Positions 1 through 6,618 of a stretch of 11,229 nucleotides of DNA are shown piece after piece. The DNA lies in contig QNBX01000147.1 in NCBI GenBank assembly GCA_003644265.1, positions 1 through 11,229 on the forward strand, written 5' to 3'. Every line of letters begins with the position of its first letter. Position 1 is the stretch's first letter. The DNA comes from Planctomycetota bacterium. GTDB lineage: Bacteria > Planctomycetota > B15-G4. The notes under the pieces were generated by a model. The model saw only the letters and a list, made by a program, of their open reading frames with translations, made no database searches and had not been told where the DNA came from. The position numbers and the translations under genes were made by a program.

Positions 1-276
1 AGCGTCCAGTACTCGCCGCTGGTGCGCTTGGCGCGGGAACTGCTGGGCTCCGAGCAGCGCCTGCTCAGCGTTGGCGCGGCCGTGCGCCGGGTGCTGCCCG
101 ACTCGGTGGTCAGAGGGCTCATGCGCCTTGGAACCCAGCCGGTGGACGGCCTGCCGGAGGATGTCCATGCGCGACTCACCGAGACGTTCACGGAAGATAT
201 CTTGCGCCTGCGCGCGCTCACCGGCCTGCAACTCGTCTCGGAGGTCGACGCCAAGCCGGAGCGCCCGCGCTCATGA
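1..276 (+). CDS. Probable sulfotransferase, C-terminal fragment (5' end outside window)
   Basis: The frame is open from the first base, so this is the 3' part of a gene that starts upstream; 91 codons are visible before TGA at 274-276. The visible part is mostly helical. It ends in a segment around LTETFTEDILRLRALTGLQL, which resembles the end of bacterial sulfotransferase-domain proteins, where a helix of the form 'L...F..DI.RL..LTG.DL' closes the fold. Such enzymes move a sulfo group from PAPS to sugars or other acceptors. The PAPS-binding loop would lie upstream and cannot be seen, so the family call rests on the tail alone. The stop codon abuts and overlaps the stop of the convergent deacetylase gene (TCATGA at 271-276). 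A carbohydrate-modifying enzyme next to a polysaccharide deacetylase fits a surface-glycan locus. Confidence 0.55.
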   Translation, partial: SVQYSPLVRLARELLGSEQRLLSVGAAVRRVLPDSVVRGLMRLGTQPVDGLPEDVHARLTETFTEDILRLRALTGLQLVSEVDAKPERPRS

Positions 277-1353
277 CAACCCGGCGGCCCGCTTGACCTG
301 ACGCGAGAGCGCCGAGACATCGTGCAACACACGCTTCACCTGACGCACGCCCGGCACGGCGCCGAAGTCGACCCCGGCGAATGCCGTCAAGAACCGAAAG
401 TCAGCGGGCTCGGCGTTGTCTCCAACCCCCATCCTGTACAGGTCGAACGGCGACGTCGTGGGGCATGGGTTGGCGTTGGCGATGAAGTTGAACGCCGCCC
501 TGTATCCGCACCGACGCGCGAGCTCTTGCGTCTCCTGCGTATAGGCACTCGCGCCGCCAACAGGATACGCCAACGTGTCGACGGGGGTGCCAAGCTGCCC
601 CTCCAGGATCGCCTTGGACATCCTGAGCTCTTGCTCCTGCTCGGTCAGGTCCAGGTGAGCGAGAATGCGATGCGTGTGCGTGTGCGACCCGATGTCCATG
701 CCTGCCGCGCTCAGCTCACGCACCTCGTCCCAGTTCATGAACAGCTCGGCGCCATCCCGCTCGCCCAGCGAGCACCCGGTGGCGTCTCGCAGCTGTTGCA
801 GCTTGAGTTCGATCGGCAGCTCGGAGCGCTTGAACGCCGCCAGCACCTGACGGATGGCCTCGCCATGGGGCGGTCCGATGGGCAGACGCTCGCACCACGG
901 CTCGATCTCGAGCTGTGCCTGCTTGGCCTGCCGAACCATCATGGCGACCTCGTCCCACCAAGGAACGCGGGTGCTCCCGATGTACGAGGTCGGAAGAAAG
1001 AACACCGCCGGCACACCCTCTGAGCGCAGGATCGGAAACGCCGCCGCGTAGTTGTCCCGATACCCGTCATCAAACGTGATCATCGCCAGCGGCCGCTGCG
1101 GCCTGCGACCAGACTCGATCAGATCCAACAGCTGCGACATACGAATCACATCGAAGCGAGCCCGGATCAGCCTGACCTGCAGCGCAAAATGCGCTTCATC
1201 GCAGGAGAACACGTTCGGGTCGAAGCGCGTCTTGCCTGCGTCGCCCACGCGGTGGTAGTTGAAGATGTAGACAGCCGGCGGAAGCGTGCGCCACCTGTAC
1301 GCTGCCAGGCCCGCGAGCCGCAGCAAATCGCGCTTCATCTCGTACCGGTTCAT
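271..1353 (-). CDS. NodB-type polysaccharide deacetylase family protein
   Basis: A 360-residue protein of the carbohydrate esterase 4 / NodB homology family, whose members remove N- or O-acetyl groups from polysaccharides using a divalent metal. Numbered from ATG 1353, the YHRV segment near residue 34 is typical of the long subfamily. TFDDGY at 93-98 supplies the catalytic-base and metal-ligand aspartates (D95, D96). GSHTHTH at 222-228 supplies the metal histidines (H224, H228), and AYPVGG at 262-267 is the third motif. No signal peptide is evident, so it is probably cytoplasmic or peripheral and acts on a precursor glycan. A GTG at 1365 would add four residues, but GGAAGA at 1357-1362 lies four bases before the ATG, so I chose the ATG. 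The gene converges on the sulfotransferase fragment with overlapping stops and diverges from the hydrolase at 1474. The substrate cannot be read from the sequence. Confidence 0.85.
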   Translation of the reverse strand: MNRYEMKRDLLRLAGLAAYRWRTLPPAVYIFNYHRVGDAGKTRFDPNVFSCDEAHFALQVRLIRARFDVIRMSQLLDLIESGRRPQRPLAMITFDDGYRDNYAAAFPILRSEGVPAVFFLPTSYIGSTRVPWWDEVAMMVRQAKQAQLEIEPWCERLPIGPPHGEAIRQVLAAFKRSELPIELKLQQLRDATGCSLGERDGAELFMNWDEVRELSAAGMDIGSHTHTHRILAHLDLTEQEQELRMSKAILEGQLGTPVDTLAYPVGGASAYTQETQELARRCGYRAAFNFIANANPCPTTSPFDLYRMGVGDNAEPADFRFLTAFAGVDFGAVPGVRQVKRVLHDVSALSRQVKRAAGLS

Positions 1354-1473
1354 GGTTCTTCCCACCGCCTGGGCGCAAAGCCTACCCGACGACCGTCGAC
1401 GCGGCTAGCCGCGCGAGCGCAAGCCAGGGCCCGTTGCTACGCTTCCGACCCCCTTATCCACCTGAGTCGCCCG
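1354..1473. promoter_or_regulatory. Divergent intergenic region between deacetylase and secreted hydrolase
   Basis: The 120 bases between the two divergent start codons must hold the promoters of both genes if they are transcribed independently. I see no convincing -35/-10 pair and no inverted repeat strong enough to call an operator. Confidence 0.35.
1357..1362 (-). promoter_or_regulatory. Shine-Dalgarno for the deacetylase
   Basis: GGAAGA on the minus strand, four bases before ATG 1353. It decides the start, because the alternative GTG at 1363-1365 would place this purine run inside the coding region. Confidence 0.5.
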
Positions 1474-2850
1474 ATGACCCACTGCCTGTCGCCACGCTGC
1501 TTGCTGCTGTTGAGCCTGGCCGCCCTGGCCCCCGCCGCCGAGGCTCAGGCCCACGAGCCCCCGCCGAAGCCTTCGGCGCTCGTGAGCTCTCCAGCCCTGG
1601 CCCCCCACCCGATGCGCCCGCGGGCGCCTGGTGACTCGCTCTCCGCCCGACAGATCGATGCGCTGATTGACGAGTTCCTGGCTCTGCCCTGGTGGAGCCG
1701 TGATGGCCTGCTGGCCCGGGACAAGCTCGCGGCGCAGCTCGACGAGCTGCCTCCACTGACGGCGCGCGAGGCCAAGTCGTGGCGCAAGAAGCTGCTTGAC
1801 CGCGCCCAGAAGCTGGACGCCAAGCTGCCCAAGAAGAGCGGTCGCCACTTCCTGTGGGAAGACGACGATCGCGGCATGTTCATCGTGGGCGGCAAGCTCA
1901 AGAAGCCCAAGGGGCTGCTGATCGGCATGCACGGCGGTGGCGTCGGCGCCGGCGACGCCTGGGCCAGCCACAGCAAGCTCAACAATGCCGCCGAGAAGAT
2001 GGGCTGGCTGGCCATCTTCCCCCAGGTGCTCGAGCTCACCGAGCTCGGCTGGACGGACTCGGGCACCGAGGAGTTCGTGCTGCAGCTCATCGACCGCGCC
2101 CGCCGCACCTGGAAGATCGACCCCAACAAGGTGTTCCTCTCCGGGCACTCCATGGGCGGCTACGGCAGCTGGGTTCTCGGGGCGCACCACGCCGACGTCA
2201 TGGCGGCCCTGGCCCCGGCGGCCGGCGCCCCCACGCCCTACATGAACGCCAGCGGCGAGGTCTTCGACATCGGCTCGGGCGTCGTGCCGAGCCTGCGCAA
2301 CGTCCCCATGGTCATCTACCAGAGCGCGGACGACCCCAAGGTGCCGCCGGACGCCAACCGCGTGGCCGTGGCCAAGCTGGAAGCAGCGCGAGAGCGCTGG
2401 GGCGGCTACGACTTCGAGTACTGGGAGGTGGAGCATCGCGGGCACGATGTCCCTCCCGGTGGCATGAAGGCGCTGCTCGAGAAGATCAAGAAGCGTGAGC
2501 GTGAGCCCCTGCCCGAGCGCCTCGTCTGGCAGCCGGCGCTCAACTGGAAGCGGCACTTCTACTGGCTGTGGTGGGACTCTCCAAAGCATGACGCCATCCT
2601 GCAGGCCGACCTCGACAAGGACGCCAACACCATCCACATCCGCTGCGACAGGCCCGTCACCGGCCTGCACGTGCTGCTCAACGAAGAGCTGGTCGATCTG
2701 GACGCGGAGCTCGTGGTGCTGCTGGGCGATGAACGCAAGGAAGTCTGGCGAGGCATCCCGGAACGCCGCCTGTCGACGCTGCTGCGCACGGCGGCGCGCA
2801 ACGACCCGGAACTCGTATTCGAGGCCATGGTCCCCGTTGTGGCGCGCTGA
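1474..2850 (+). CDS. Secreted α/β-hydrolase (esterase/peptidase-like) with C-terminal β-domain
   Basis: A 458-residue exported serine hydrolase. The open frame runs upstream to 1189, but ATG 1474 is chosen because it is followed at once by a classic signal peptide: hydrophobic core LLLLSLAALAPAA at about residues 10-22, then an AEAQA cleavage region at 22-26. Residues 55-120 form a helical linker. The α/β-hydrolase domain spans roughly 145-335: oxyanion segment HGGG at 153-156, nucleophile elbow GHSMGG at 224-229 (Ser226), the acid probably D286 or D287 in SADDPKVPP, and the His H321 or H324 in HRGHD. Residues 345-458 (ERLVWQPALNWKRHFYWL onward) form a separate Trp-rich β-domain that I associate with planctomycete-type members of this family. 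It should hydrolyse an ester or peptide in the periplasm or outside; the substrate is unknown. It stands alone, with 171 bases before the next gene. Confidence 0.8.
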   Translation: MTHCLSPRCLLLLSLAALAPAAEAQAHEPPPKPSALVSSPALAPHPMRPRAPGDSLSARQIDALIDEFLALPWWSRDGLLARDKLAAQLDELPPLTAREAKSWRKKLLDRAQKLDAKLPKKSGRHFLWEDDDRGMFIVGGKLKKPKGLLIGMHGGGVGAGDAWASHSKLNNAAEKMGWLAIFPQVLELTELGWTDSGTEEFVLQLIDRARRTWKIDPNKVFLSGHSMGGYGSWVLGAHHADVMAALAPAAGAPTPYMNASGEVFDIGSGVVPSLRNVPMVIYQSADDPKVPPDANRVAVAKLEAARERWGGYDFEYWEVEHRGHDVPPGGMKALLEKIKKREREPLPERLVWQPALNWKRHFYWLWWDSPKHDAILQADLDKDANTIHIRCDRPVTGLHVLLNEELVDLDAELVVLLGDERKEVWRGIPERRLSTLLRTAARNDPELVFEAMVPVVAR

Positions 2851-2950
2851 GGCCCGCCGGCTTGGAGAGCGACGTCAGACGCCGCCGGCAGCATCGAGGC
2901 ACACTCTGGCCGAGTTCAGAACGATCTCCCCCAGAAACGTAGACTGCCCA

Positions 2951-2991
2951 CAGTGATCGCAGTGACCGTCTCGCTCGCGTGATCAGCGAGC
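2951..2991 (+). promoter_or_regulatory. Possible operator/leader region of the tube-protein gene
   Basis: Two features lie close together in the leader of the gene at 3022. One is a tandem 9-base direct repeat, CAGTGATCG then CAGTGACCG (2951-2968, 8 of 9 bases the same). The other is an imperfect palindrome, GCTCGC-G-TGATCA-GCGAGC (2973-2991). Such an array could bind a dimeric regulator or form a small RNA hairpin. There is no T tract after it, so it is not a standard terminator. The 11-mer ACAGTGATCGC at 2950-2960 recurs at 5715-5725, just upstream of the methyltransferase. Function is inference only. Confidence 0.25.
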
Positions 2992-3004
2992 CTGCAATGT
3001 TCAC

Positions 3005-3014
3005 GGAAGAGGAG
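3005..3014 (+). promoter_or_regulatory. Strong Shine-Dalgarno for the tube-protein gene
   Basis: GGAAGAGGAG ends seven bases before ATG 3022. It is the strongest ribosome binding site in the window and suggests high translation, as expected for a structural protein made in many copies. Confidence 0.65.
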
Positions 3015-3021
3015 CATCGAC

Positions 3022-3453
3022 ATGCCGAATCGAAGAGAGCATGACCACTTGGTCACCAGCAAGTTCAAGGTGGAGATCGAGGGCGTCACCCAAGGCGCCT
3101 TCGCGGCCGTGGACGGGCTCGAGTCCTCGACGGAGGTCGTCCGTTACGCCGACGGCAGCGACCTCATCGAGCGCAAGCGACCCGGGCGGACCCACTACTC
3201 CAACATCGTGCTGCGACGCGGCTACGTGAACACCGATGAACTCTGGCAGTGGTACAAGCAAGTCAGTAACGGCGTGGTCGCGCGCAAGTCGGGCTCGATC
3301 ATCATCTGCGGCGACGATGGCTCCGAGATCTTCCGTTACAACTTCTTCGAGGCCTGGCCCTGTCGCTGGAAGGGCTTGGTCCTCGACGGCCAGAACACCA
3401 AGAACCTCGTCGAGGAGATCGAGCTCGCGGTCGAGGTGATCGAACGCGGCTGA
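3022..3453 (+). CDS. T4 gp19-like phage tail tube / contractile-injection tube protein
   Basis: A 143-residue protein matching the T4 gp19-type tube family (the inner tube of phage tails and of extracellular contractile injection systems), close to the usual length. Family signatures in order: FKVEIEGV at 15-22 (first β-strand), VDGLESSTEVV at 30-40, Pro-Gly at 54-55, NIVLRRGYVNTDELWQWY at 61-78, NFFEAWPCRWKG at 107-118, and EEIELAVEVIER at 131-142. Members stack as hexameric rings. The strong ribosome binding site at 3005-3014 fixes the start. A second gene follows after 15 bases, probably on the same transcript. No sheath, baseplate, spike, LysM or AAA-ATPase gene is in view, so this is either a stand-alone homologue or a cassette separated from its machine. 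I am confident of the family but not that it builds an injection device. Confidence 0.85.
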   Translation: MPNRREHDHLVTSKFKVEIEGVTQGAFAAVDGLESSTEVVRYADGSDLIERKRPGRTHYSNIVLRRGYVNTDELWQWYKQVSNGVVARKSGSIIICGDDGSEIFRYNFFEAWPCRWKGLVLDGQNTKNLVEEIELAVEVIERG

Positions 3454-3468
3454 TCCGGGTCGCTCAAC

Positions 3469-4161
3469 GTGAACCTCAAACCGATCGAAGCGCTGCTCGT
3501 CCCGAGGCTGAAGCGGCTGCTTGGGCGACGCGTGATCGTGCTGGCCGGCCCCGAGATGGCGCCGCCGCTCGCGGGGCTGCAGCCCACGGTCTGCGTGCAC
3601 GCTGCGCGCTTCATCGACCACGGGGGCCAGACCGAGGAGGGCGCGCGCACCGGACGGCAGCCCGTGCGCGTGTCCGGCCGTCTTCGGGGCTTCGAGGAGC
3701 AGCGCCCGGCGCACATCGTGGTCGTGGTCACGGGGATCGCCGCGACCCACCGGCAGGCTCAGGAGCTCTGCGAACCCATCAGCACCGAGGTGCTGCTGCG
3801 GCTGGAGTCGCTCTCCGACGTGCCGCTGGGCGCTCGGCCCGGGGGCGCAGGCTCACTCGTCTTCGGCGACGCGCGCGCGTGCCTGCACGAGGCGGTCTAC
3901 CAGCGCGACACTCTGGATGACATCGGCTACCACCTCGGGCGCATGACGTTCCACCTGCATGGCTTCCTTCACGTGCGCCTGACTGGAAACGCGCTCAGCC
4001 GCCGCTCGCGCACCAGCGCCCCGGCACCCGGAGCCGGTGGAGCACCCGCAAAGAAGACGGGCAAGGCAGCCTCAAGCAAGGCGCCAGGCAGGGCCGTGAA
4101 GCGAGCCTCCCCGACGGCTCGCAGCAAGGCCAAGAAGAAGCCCCCGAGGCGCGGGCGCTGA
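3469..4161 (+). CDS. Unrecognised protein with Lys/Arg/Ala-rich C-terminal tail, downstream of the tube gene
   Basis: A 230-residue protein from GTG 3469 (no clear Shine-Dalgarno; the next in-frame ATG would remove 29 residues). The 15-base gap to the tube gene suggests co-translation. Residues 1-172 look like a folded α/β domain: a basic helix (LVPRLKRLLGRR, 10-21), strand VIVLAG (22-27), a strong strand HIVVVVTGI (82-90), helix 94-113 and a His-rich strand pair, MTFHLHGFLHVRL (159-171). By size and position it could be a tail terminator or tube-capping protein, but I recognise no motif. Residues 178-230 are low complexity: 18 Lys/Arg, many Ala/Pro/Ser/Gly and no Asp or Glu. This resembles histone H1-like tails that bind nucleic acid. 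An unstructured basic anchor to DNA, RNA or anionic glycan is plausible; its true function is unknown. Confidence 0.75.
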   Translation: MNLKPIEALLVPRLKRLLGRRVIVLAGPEMAPPLAGLQPTVCVHAARFIDHGGQTEEGARTGRQPVRVSGRLRGFEEQRPAHIVVVVTGIAATHRQAQELCEPISTEVLLRLESLSDVPLGARPGGAGSLVFGDARACLHEAVYQRDTLDDIGYHLGRMTFHLHGFLHVRLTGNALSRRSRTSAPAPGAGGAPAKKTGKAASSKAPGRAVKRASPTARSKAKKKPPRRGR

Positions 4162-4331
4162 GCGGCGTCGCGGGCTGCCCGTGCGAGCGCACCCGGCTGC
4201 CACGGGTGGGGTGTAGGATGCTCCCCTCCCCGCGACGGTGTGACTGACGGTGGGCGTTGCCCCCTCTCCGCCCGTTACGGGAATGGCCGTGTCAGGTTGA
4301 AGACTTGGACGACGCTCCCGAAACCGACGCC
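4162..4331. other. Intergenic region with a weak hairpin
   Basis: These 170 bases separate the basic-tail protein from the SGNH-like gene. A 6-bp perfect stem CACCCG/CGGGTG with a 7-base loop (4190-4208) begins 29 bases after the upstream stop. It has no T tract, so it is only a weak terminator candidate. TAGGAT at 4214-4219 resembles a -10 box, but no good -35 pairs with it. An open extension from TTG 4257 into the downstream gene is judged non-coding. Confidence 0.25.
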
Positions 4332-5333
4332 ATGCCCAGCGAACTCTGGATCAGGCTGGGCATCCTGCTGCGGCGACCCTGGTGGCGGAATCCAGAGCGC
4401 TACTCCCACGAGCTGATCAGCGACGACTACTGGATCCTCGCGGGGCGTTGGGACACGTTCTGCCGCAAGATCTCCCCGGCCAGGATCCACCCGAGGCTCG
4501 GCTGGGTCCAGGGCCCGGTCTCAAAGGAGAACCCGCTCGGACTCGTCCCCGCCACGACGCGCCGGCTGGTCAAGGACGGGCGGCCGAAGCTGCTCTGCAT
4601 CGGCGACTCCTACATCGACGGTCCGGTGTCGGACGAGGACAAGCTGCCTCAGCTGTTGGACTCGTGCCTTGAGCGCGTCGAGGTGCTCAACCTGGGAGTC
4701 GGGGGCTACGGCACCGGCCAGATGCACTTGCTGCTGCGCGAGACGCTGCCGCTGGTCGACCGCCCCAGCCTGATCCTCGTCGGTGTGGAGCAGTTCAGTT
4801 TCGATCGCGCGGGGCTCGGCGTGCGGTCGTACCAGAAGCCGCGTCTGGTGCTGCGCGACGATGGCGGTCTCGAGGTGACCAACGTCCCCATCGACCCCAA
4901 CCCCAGGCGTTTCTTCCGCAGGGCGAAGCTCAAGCTGCGCAGCCTGCGCGAAGCGGCGCTGCGCATGGAGTTGTCGCACCCCTCGGGATCGGACTACGGC
5001 TTCGACGACAAGGTCGCGGTCAACCGGGCGATCCTGAGCGCCAACCAGAAGCTGGCGCAGGACGCGGGCGCCGACCTGCTGTACGTGCTCTTCAGTGATC
5101 ATCCGCAGCTGACGCAGCCCGACCGGCGCAGCGCGTTCTTCCGCGAAGAGCTGGCGGCCCGGCAGATCGACTTCATCGACACGGGGCCGATCCTGCTGGC
5201 CCATGCTGAGGCTCATGGCACGGACGCCGCCGAGCTCTACAGCAACGGGCACCTCACGGGCAGGGGCAATCGCATCGTGGCTGCCGCGATCGCCAGCAAG
5301 TTGGCTCGCCTCGGAGCGACCACGGATAGATGA
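4332..5333 (+). CDS. SGNH/GDSL hydrolase-like protein with altered active-site blocks
   Basis: A 333-residue protein from ATG 4332; an upstream in-frame TTG at 4257 would add 25 unremarkable residues. It has no signal peptide and no clear membrane segment. The SGNH fold is shown by block I, LLCIGDSYIDG (87-97, nucleophile S93), and block II, LNLGVGGYGTGQ (119-130). LVLRDDGGLEVTNVPI at 172-187 matches an insert common in large bacterial SGNH proteins. Block III, normally G-x-N-D, reads GVEQF (151-155), so the oxyanion Asn is absent. Block V, normally D-x-H or DxxH, reads SNGH (304-307): H307 is kept but Asn stands where the Asp is expected. Family members remove or add acyl groups on sugars and lipids, often in exopolysaccharide loci. 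Here the serine and histidine remain while the supporting residues differ, so activity may be altered. Confidence 0.7.
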   Translation: MPSELWIRLGILLRRPWWRNPERYSHELISDDYWILAGRWDTFCRKISPARIHPRLGWVQGPVSKENPLGLVPATTRRLVKDGRPKLLCIGDSYIDGPVSDEDKLPQLLDSCLERVEVLNLGVGGYGTGQMHLLLRETLPLVDRPSLILVGVEQFSFDRAGLGVRSYQKPRLVLRDDGGLEVTNVPIDPNPRRFFRRAKLKLRSLREAALRMELSHPSGSDYGFDDKVAVNRAILSANQKLAQDAGADLLYVLFSDHPQLTQPDRRSAFFREELAARQIDFIDTGPILLAHAEAHGTDAAELYSNGHLTGRGNRIVAAAIASKLARLGATTDR

Positions 5334-5368
5334 CCGCCCCCGCTCGCCTCCCCCACCAGCGACCGCCG

Positions 5369-5383
5369 CAGGCCAAGCGCCTG
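5369..5383. terminator. Small hairpin between convergent genes
   Basis: CAGGC and GCCTG form a perfect 5-bp stem around a CAAGC loop, in the 71 bases between the SGNH stop (5333) and the stop of the small minus-strand gene (5405). A run of eight G follows on the plus strand. There is no T tract in either direction, so the evidence is position plus a short stem; a bidirectional terminator is possible but weak. Confidence 0.2.
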
Positions 5384-5404
5384 GGGGGGGCCTCAAGCAA
5401 CCCG

Positions 5405-5599
5405 TCAGTAGAGCGGGTAGATGTTGGGGTTCTGCGCCTTCGCGCGCTTGCGCGTCTTGCCGAAGAGCCTGCGAACCAAGCGCGCAAGGCGACCCGGACG
5501 ACGACCCTCCCCCGGCTCGGCGTTGGAGCCATGCGGGCGGGCGGGCTCGGCAACCGGAGCGCCCTCCGGCTGAGGCTCGGTCTGGTGGTTGGTCGTCAT
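5405..5599 (-). CDS. Small basic hypothetical protein (64 aa) ending in NPNIYPLY
   Basis: ATG 5599 opens a 64-residue frame. Residues 1-32 are polar, rich in Pro, Glu, Gln and Ala, and look disordered. Residues 33-54 are strongly basic and could form an amphipathic helix (RLARLVRRLFGKTRKRAK, 37-54). The protein ends abruptly with NPNIYPLY. A disordered head, basic amphipathic helix and aromatic C-terminus make a real small protein more likely than a chance frame, and no competing gene occupies 5334-5742. The frame stays open upstream to 5785 into the methyltransferase, but that extension looks like non-coding sequence. The basic helix could bind membrane or nucleic acid. TATACT at 5646-5641 on the minus strand is a possible -10 box. 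I do not recognise the family. Confidence 0.5.
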   Translation of the reverse strand: MTTNHQTEPQPEGAPVAEPARPHGSNAEPGEGRRPGRLARLVRRLFGKTRKRAKAQNPNIYPLY

Positions 5600-5742
5600 G
5601 GGTGCGGGCCGCTTGATGTCCTCGTGAGCGACTTCATGAGAGTATACCCCTTGAGCTTGAGCCGCCCGGCTCGGGGGCCGGAGCGCCTCAGGCCTCCCCC
5701 TGACGGCCACGCCGACAGTGATCGCGAGGCACCAGAATCGCC
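5600..5742. promoter_or_regulatory. Divergent promoter region: small protein (-) and methyltransferase operon (+)
   Basis: 143 bases between divergent starts. On the minus strand TATACT (plus 5641-5646) matches a σ70 -10 hexamer about 42 bases before ATG 5599; I find no good -35 at 17 bases. A 5-bp stem GAGCC/GGCTC lies near 5660-5675. On the plus strand ACAGTGATCGC at 5715-5725 repeats exactly the 11-mer upstream of the tube gene (2950-2960). Confidence 0.3.
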
Positions 5743-6618
5743 ATGGCTTCAGAGTCCGATTCCATGACAGCGCCTGCTCGATCATCGATCGGCGAGCGGG
5801 TGCGCGCGTTCTACGAGGAGCTGCCGTTCAACTACCACTCCTCGGTCGACTCGGCCGTGGAGCACATCCGTCAGAATCCAGTGCCCCTCAGCTACCCGGA
5901 CCTGCACGCGCTGCTGTCTGGTGGGGCCGTGTCGACGGTCCTCGAGTTCGGCTGCGGGGCAGGCTGGCTCAGCAACGCGCTCGCCTTGCACTACGACGTG
6001 AAGGTCACGGCGGTGGACTTCAGCGCCAGGGCGCTAGGGCGGGCCGAGGCCGTCGCCGACGCGCTCGGCCTGCGCGAGCGCGTGGACTTCGTGCACTCGA
6101 ACCTGTTCGACTTCGACGCCGTTCAGCCCGTGGATCTCGTCATCTCCTTGGGCGTCCTGCATCACACCGGTGACGCGGGCGCGGCGTTCGAGCACATCCA
6201 GCAGTTCGCGGGCCCCGGCGCGCACGTTTACGTGGGGCTCTACCACCTCTACGGTCGGCGCGAGTTCCTGCGCGTCTTCCGGGAGTTGTTCGAGCAGGGC
6301 GGGGAGCCCCTCGCGTTCCGTCACTATCGCCAGCTCGACGACGCCCGTCAGGGCGATCCCGAGCACATGCGCTCCTGGTTCCGCGACCAGCTGCTGCACC
6401 CGCACGAGACGCTGCACACCCTGCGGGAGGTGGCGCAGTGGTGCCTGCGAGACCGGCTGGAGGTCATCAGCACGAGCATCAACGGGTTCCAAGCGCTGGT
6501 CGACCTGGCCGCGCTGTTCGAGCTGGAGAAGGACTACGAACGCCGTTCCCACCAGGCCAACGTGATCGAGCAGCGCTACTTTCCTGGGTTCTTCGTGGTC
6601 ATGGCGCAGCGGCAGTGA
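5743..6618 (+). CDS. Class I SAM-dependent methyltransferase
   Basis: A 291-residue Rossmann-fold methyltransferase. Motif I, VLEFGCGAGWLS at 66-77, binds SAM. D92 in VTAVDFS (88-94) should hold the ribose hydroxyls. VDFVHSNLFDFD (114-125) and DLVISLGVLHH (131-141) are the later core motifs, with GVLHH typical of small-molecule methyltransferases. The N-terminal segment FYEELPFNYH (23-32) is a hallmark of a subgroup I have seen near secondary-metabolite genes. Residues 165-291 form a long cap rich in aromatics and His, likely the acceptor site. ATG 5743 is used; ATG 5764 (residue 8) is an equally possible start and neither has a strong Shine-Dalgarno. Its stop TGA overlaps the GTG start of the Rieske oxygenase by four bases (GTGA), so the two are translationally coupled and probably modify the same molecule. 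The acceptor is unknown. Confidence 0.85.
   Translation: MASESDSMTAPARSSIGERVRAFYEELPFNYHSSVDSAVEHIRQNPVPLSYPDLHALLSGGAVSTVLEFGCGAGWLSNALALHYDVKVTAVDFSARALGRAEAVADALGLRERVDFVHSNLFDFDAVQPVDLVISLGVLHHTGDAGAAFEHIQQFAGPGAHVYVGLYHLYGRREFLRVFRELFEQGGEPLAFRHYRQLDDARQGDPEHMRSWFRDQLLHPHETLHTLREVAQWCLRDRLEVISTSINGFQALVDLAALFELEKDYERRSHQANVIEQRYFPGFFVVMAQRQ

Noticed and set aside
1189..1473. N-terminal extension of the α/β-hydrolase frame
   Set aside because: It overlaps the start of the divergent deacetylase gene, has no protein-like character, and would bury the clear signal peptide that begins at 1474.
1405..2670. Long minus-strand open frame (421 codons) opposite the α/β-hydrolase
   Set aside because: Composition is Val/Gly/His/Leu-rich as expected from the complement of a GC-rich gene; the plus strand carries a recognisable signal peptide and catalytic motifs.
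3001..3750. Minus-strand open frame opposite the tube gene cassette
   Set aside because: Runs across two plus-strand genes, one of a known family with a strong ribosome binding site; likely a shadow.
5596..5637. 13-residue leader-peptide frame (minus) overlapping the small-protein ATG by ATGA
   Set aside because: If TATACT at 5646-5641 is the -10 box, its start would lie at or before the transcription start; no attenuator-like codon run is present.
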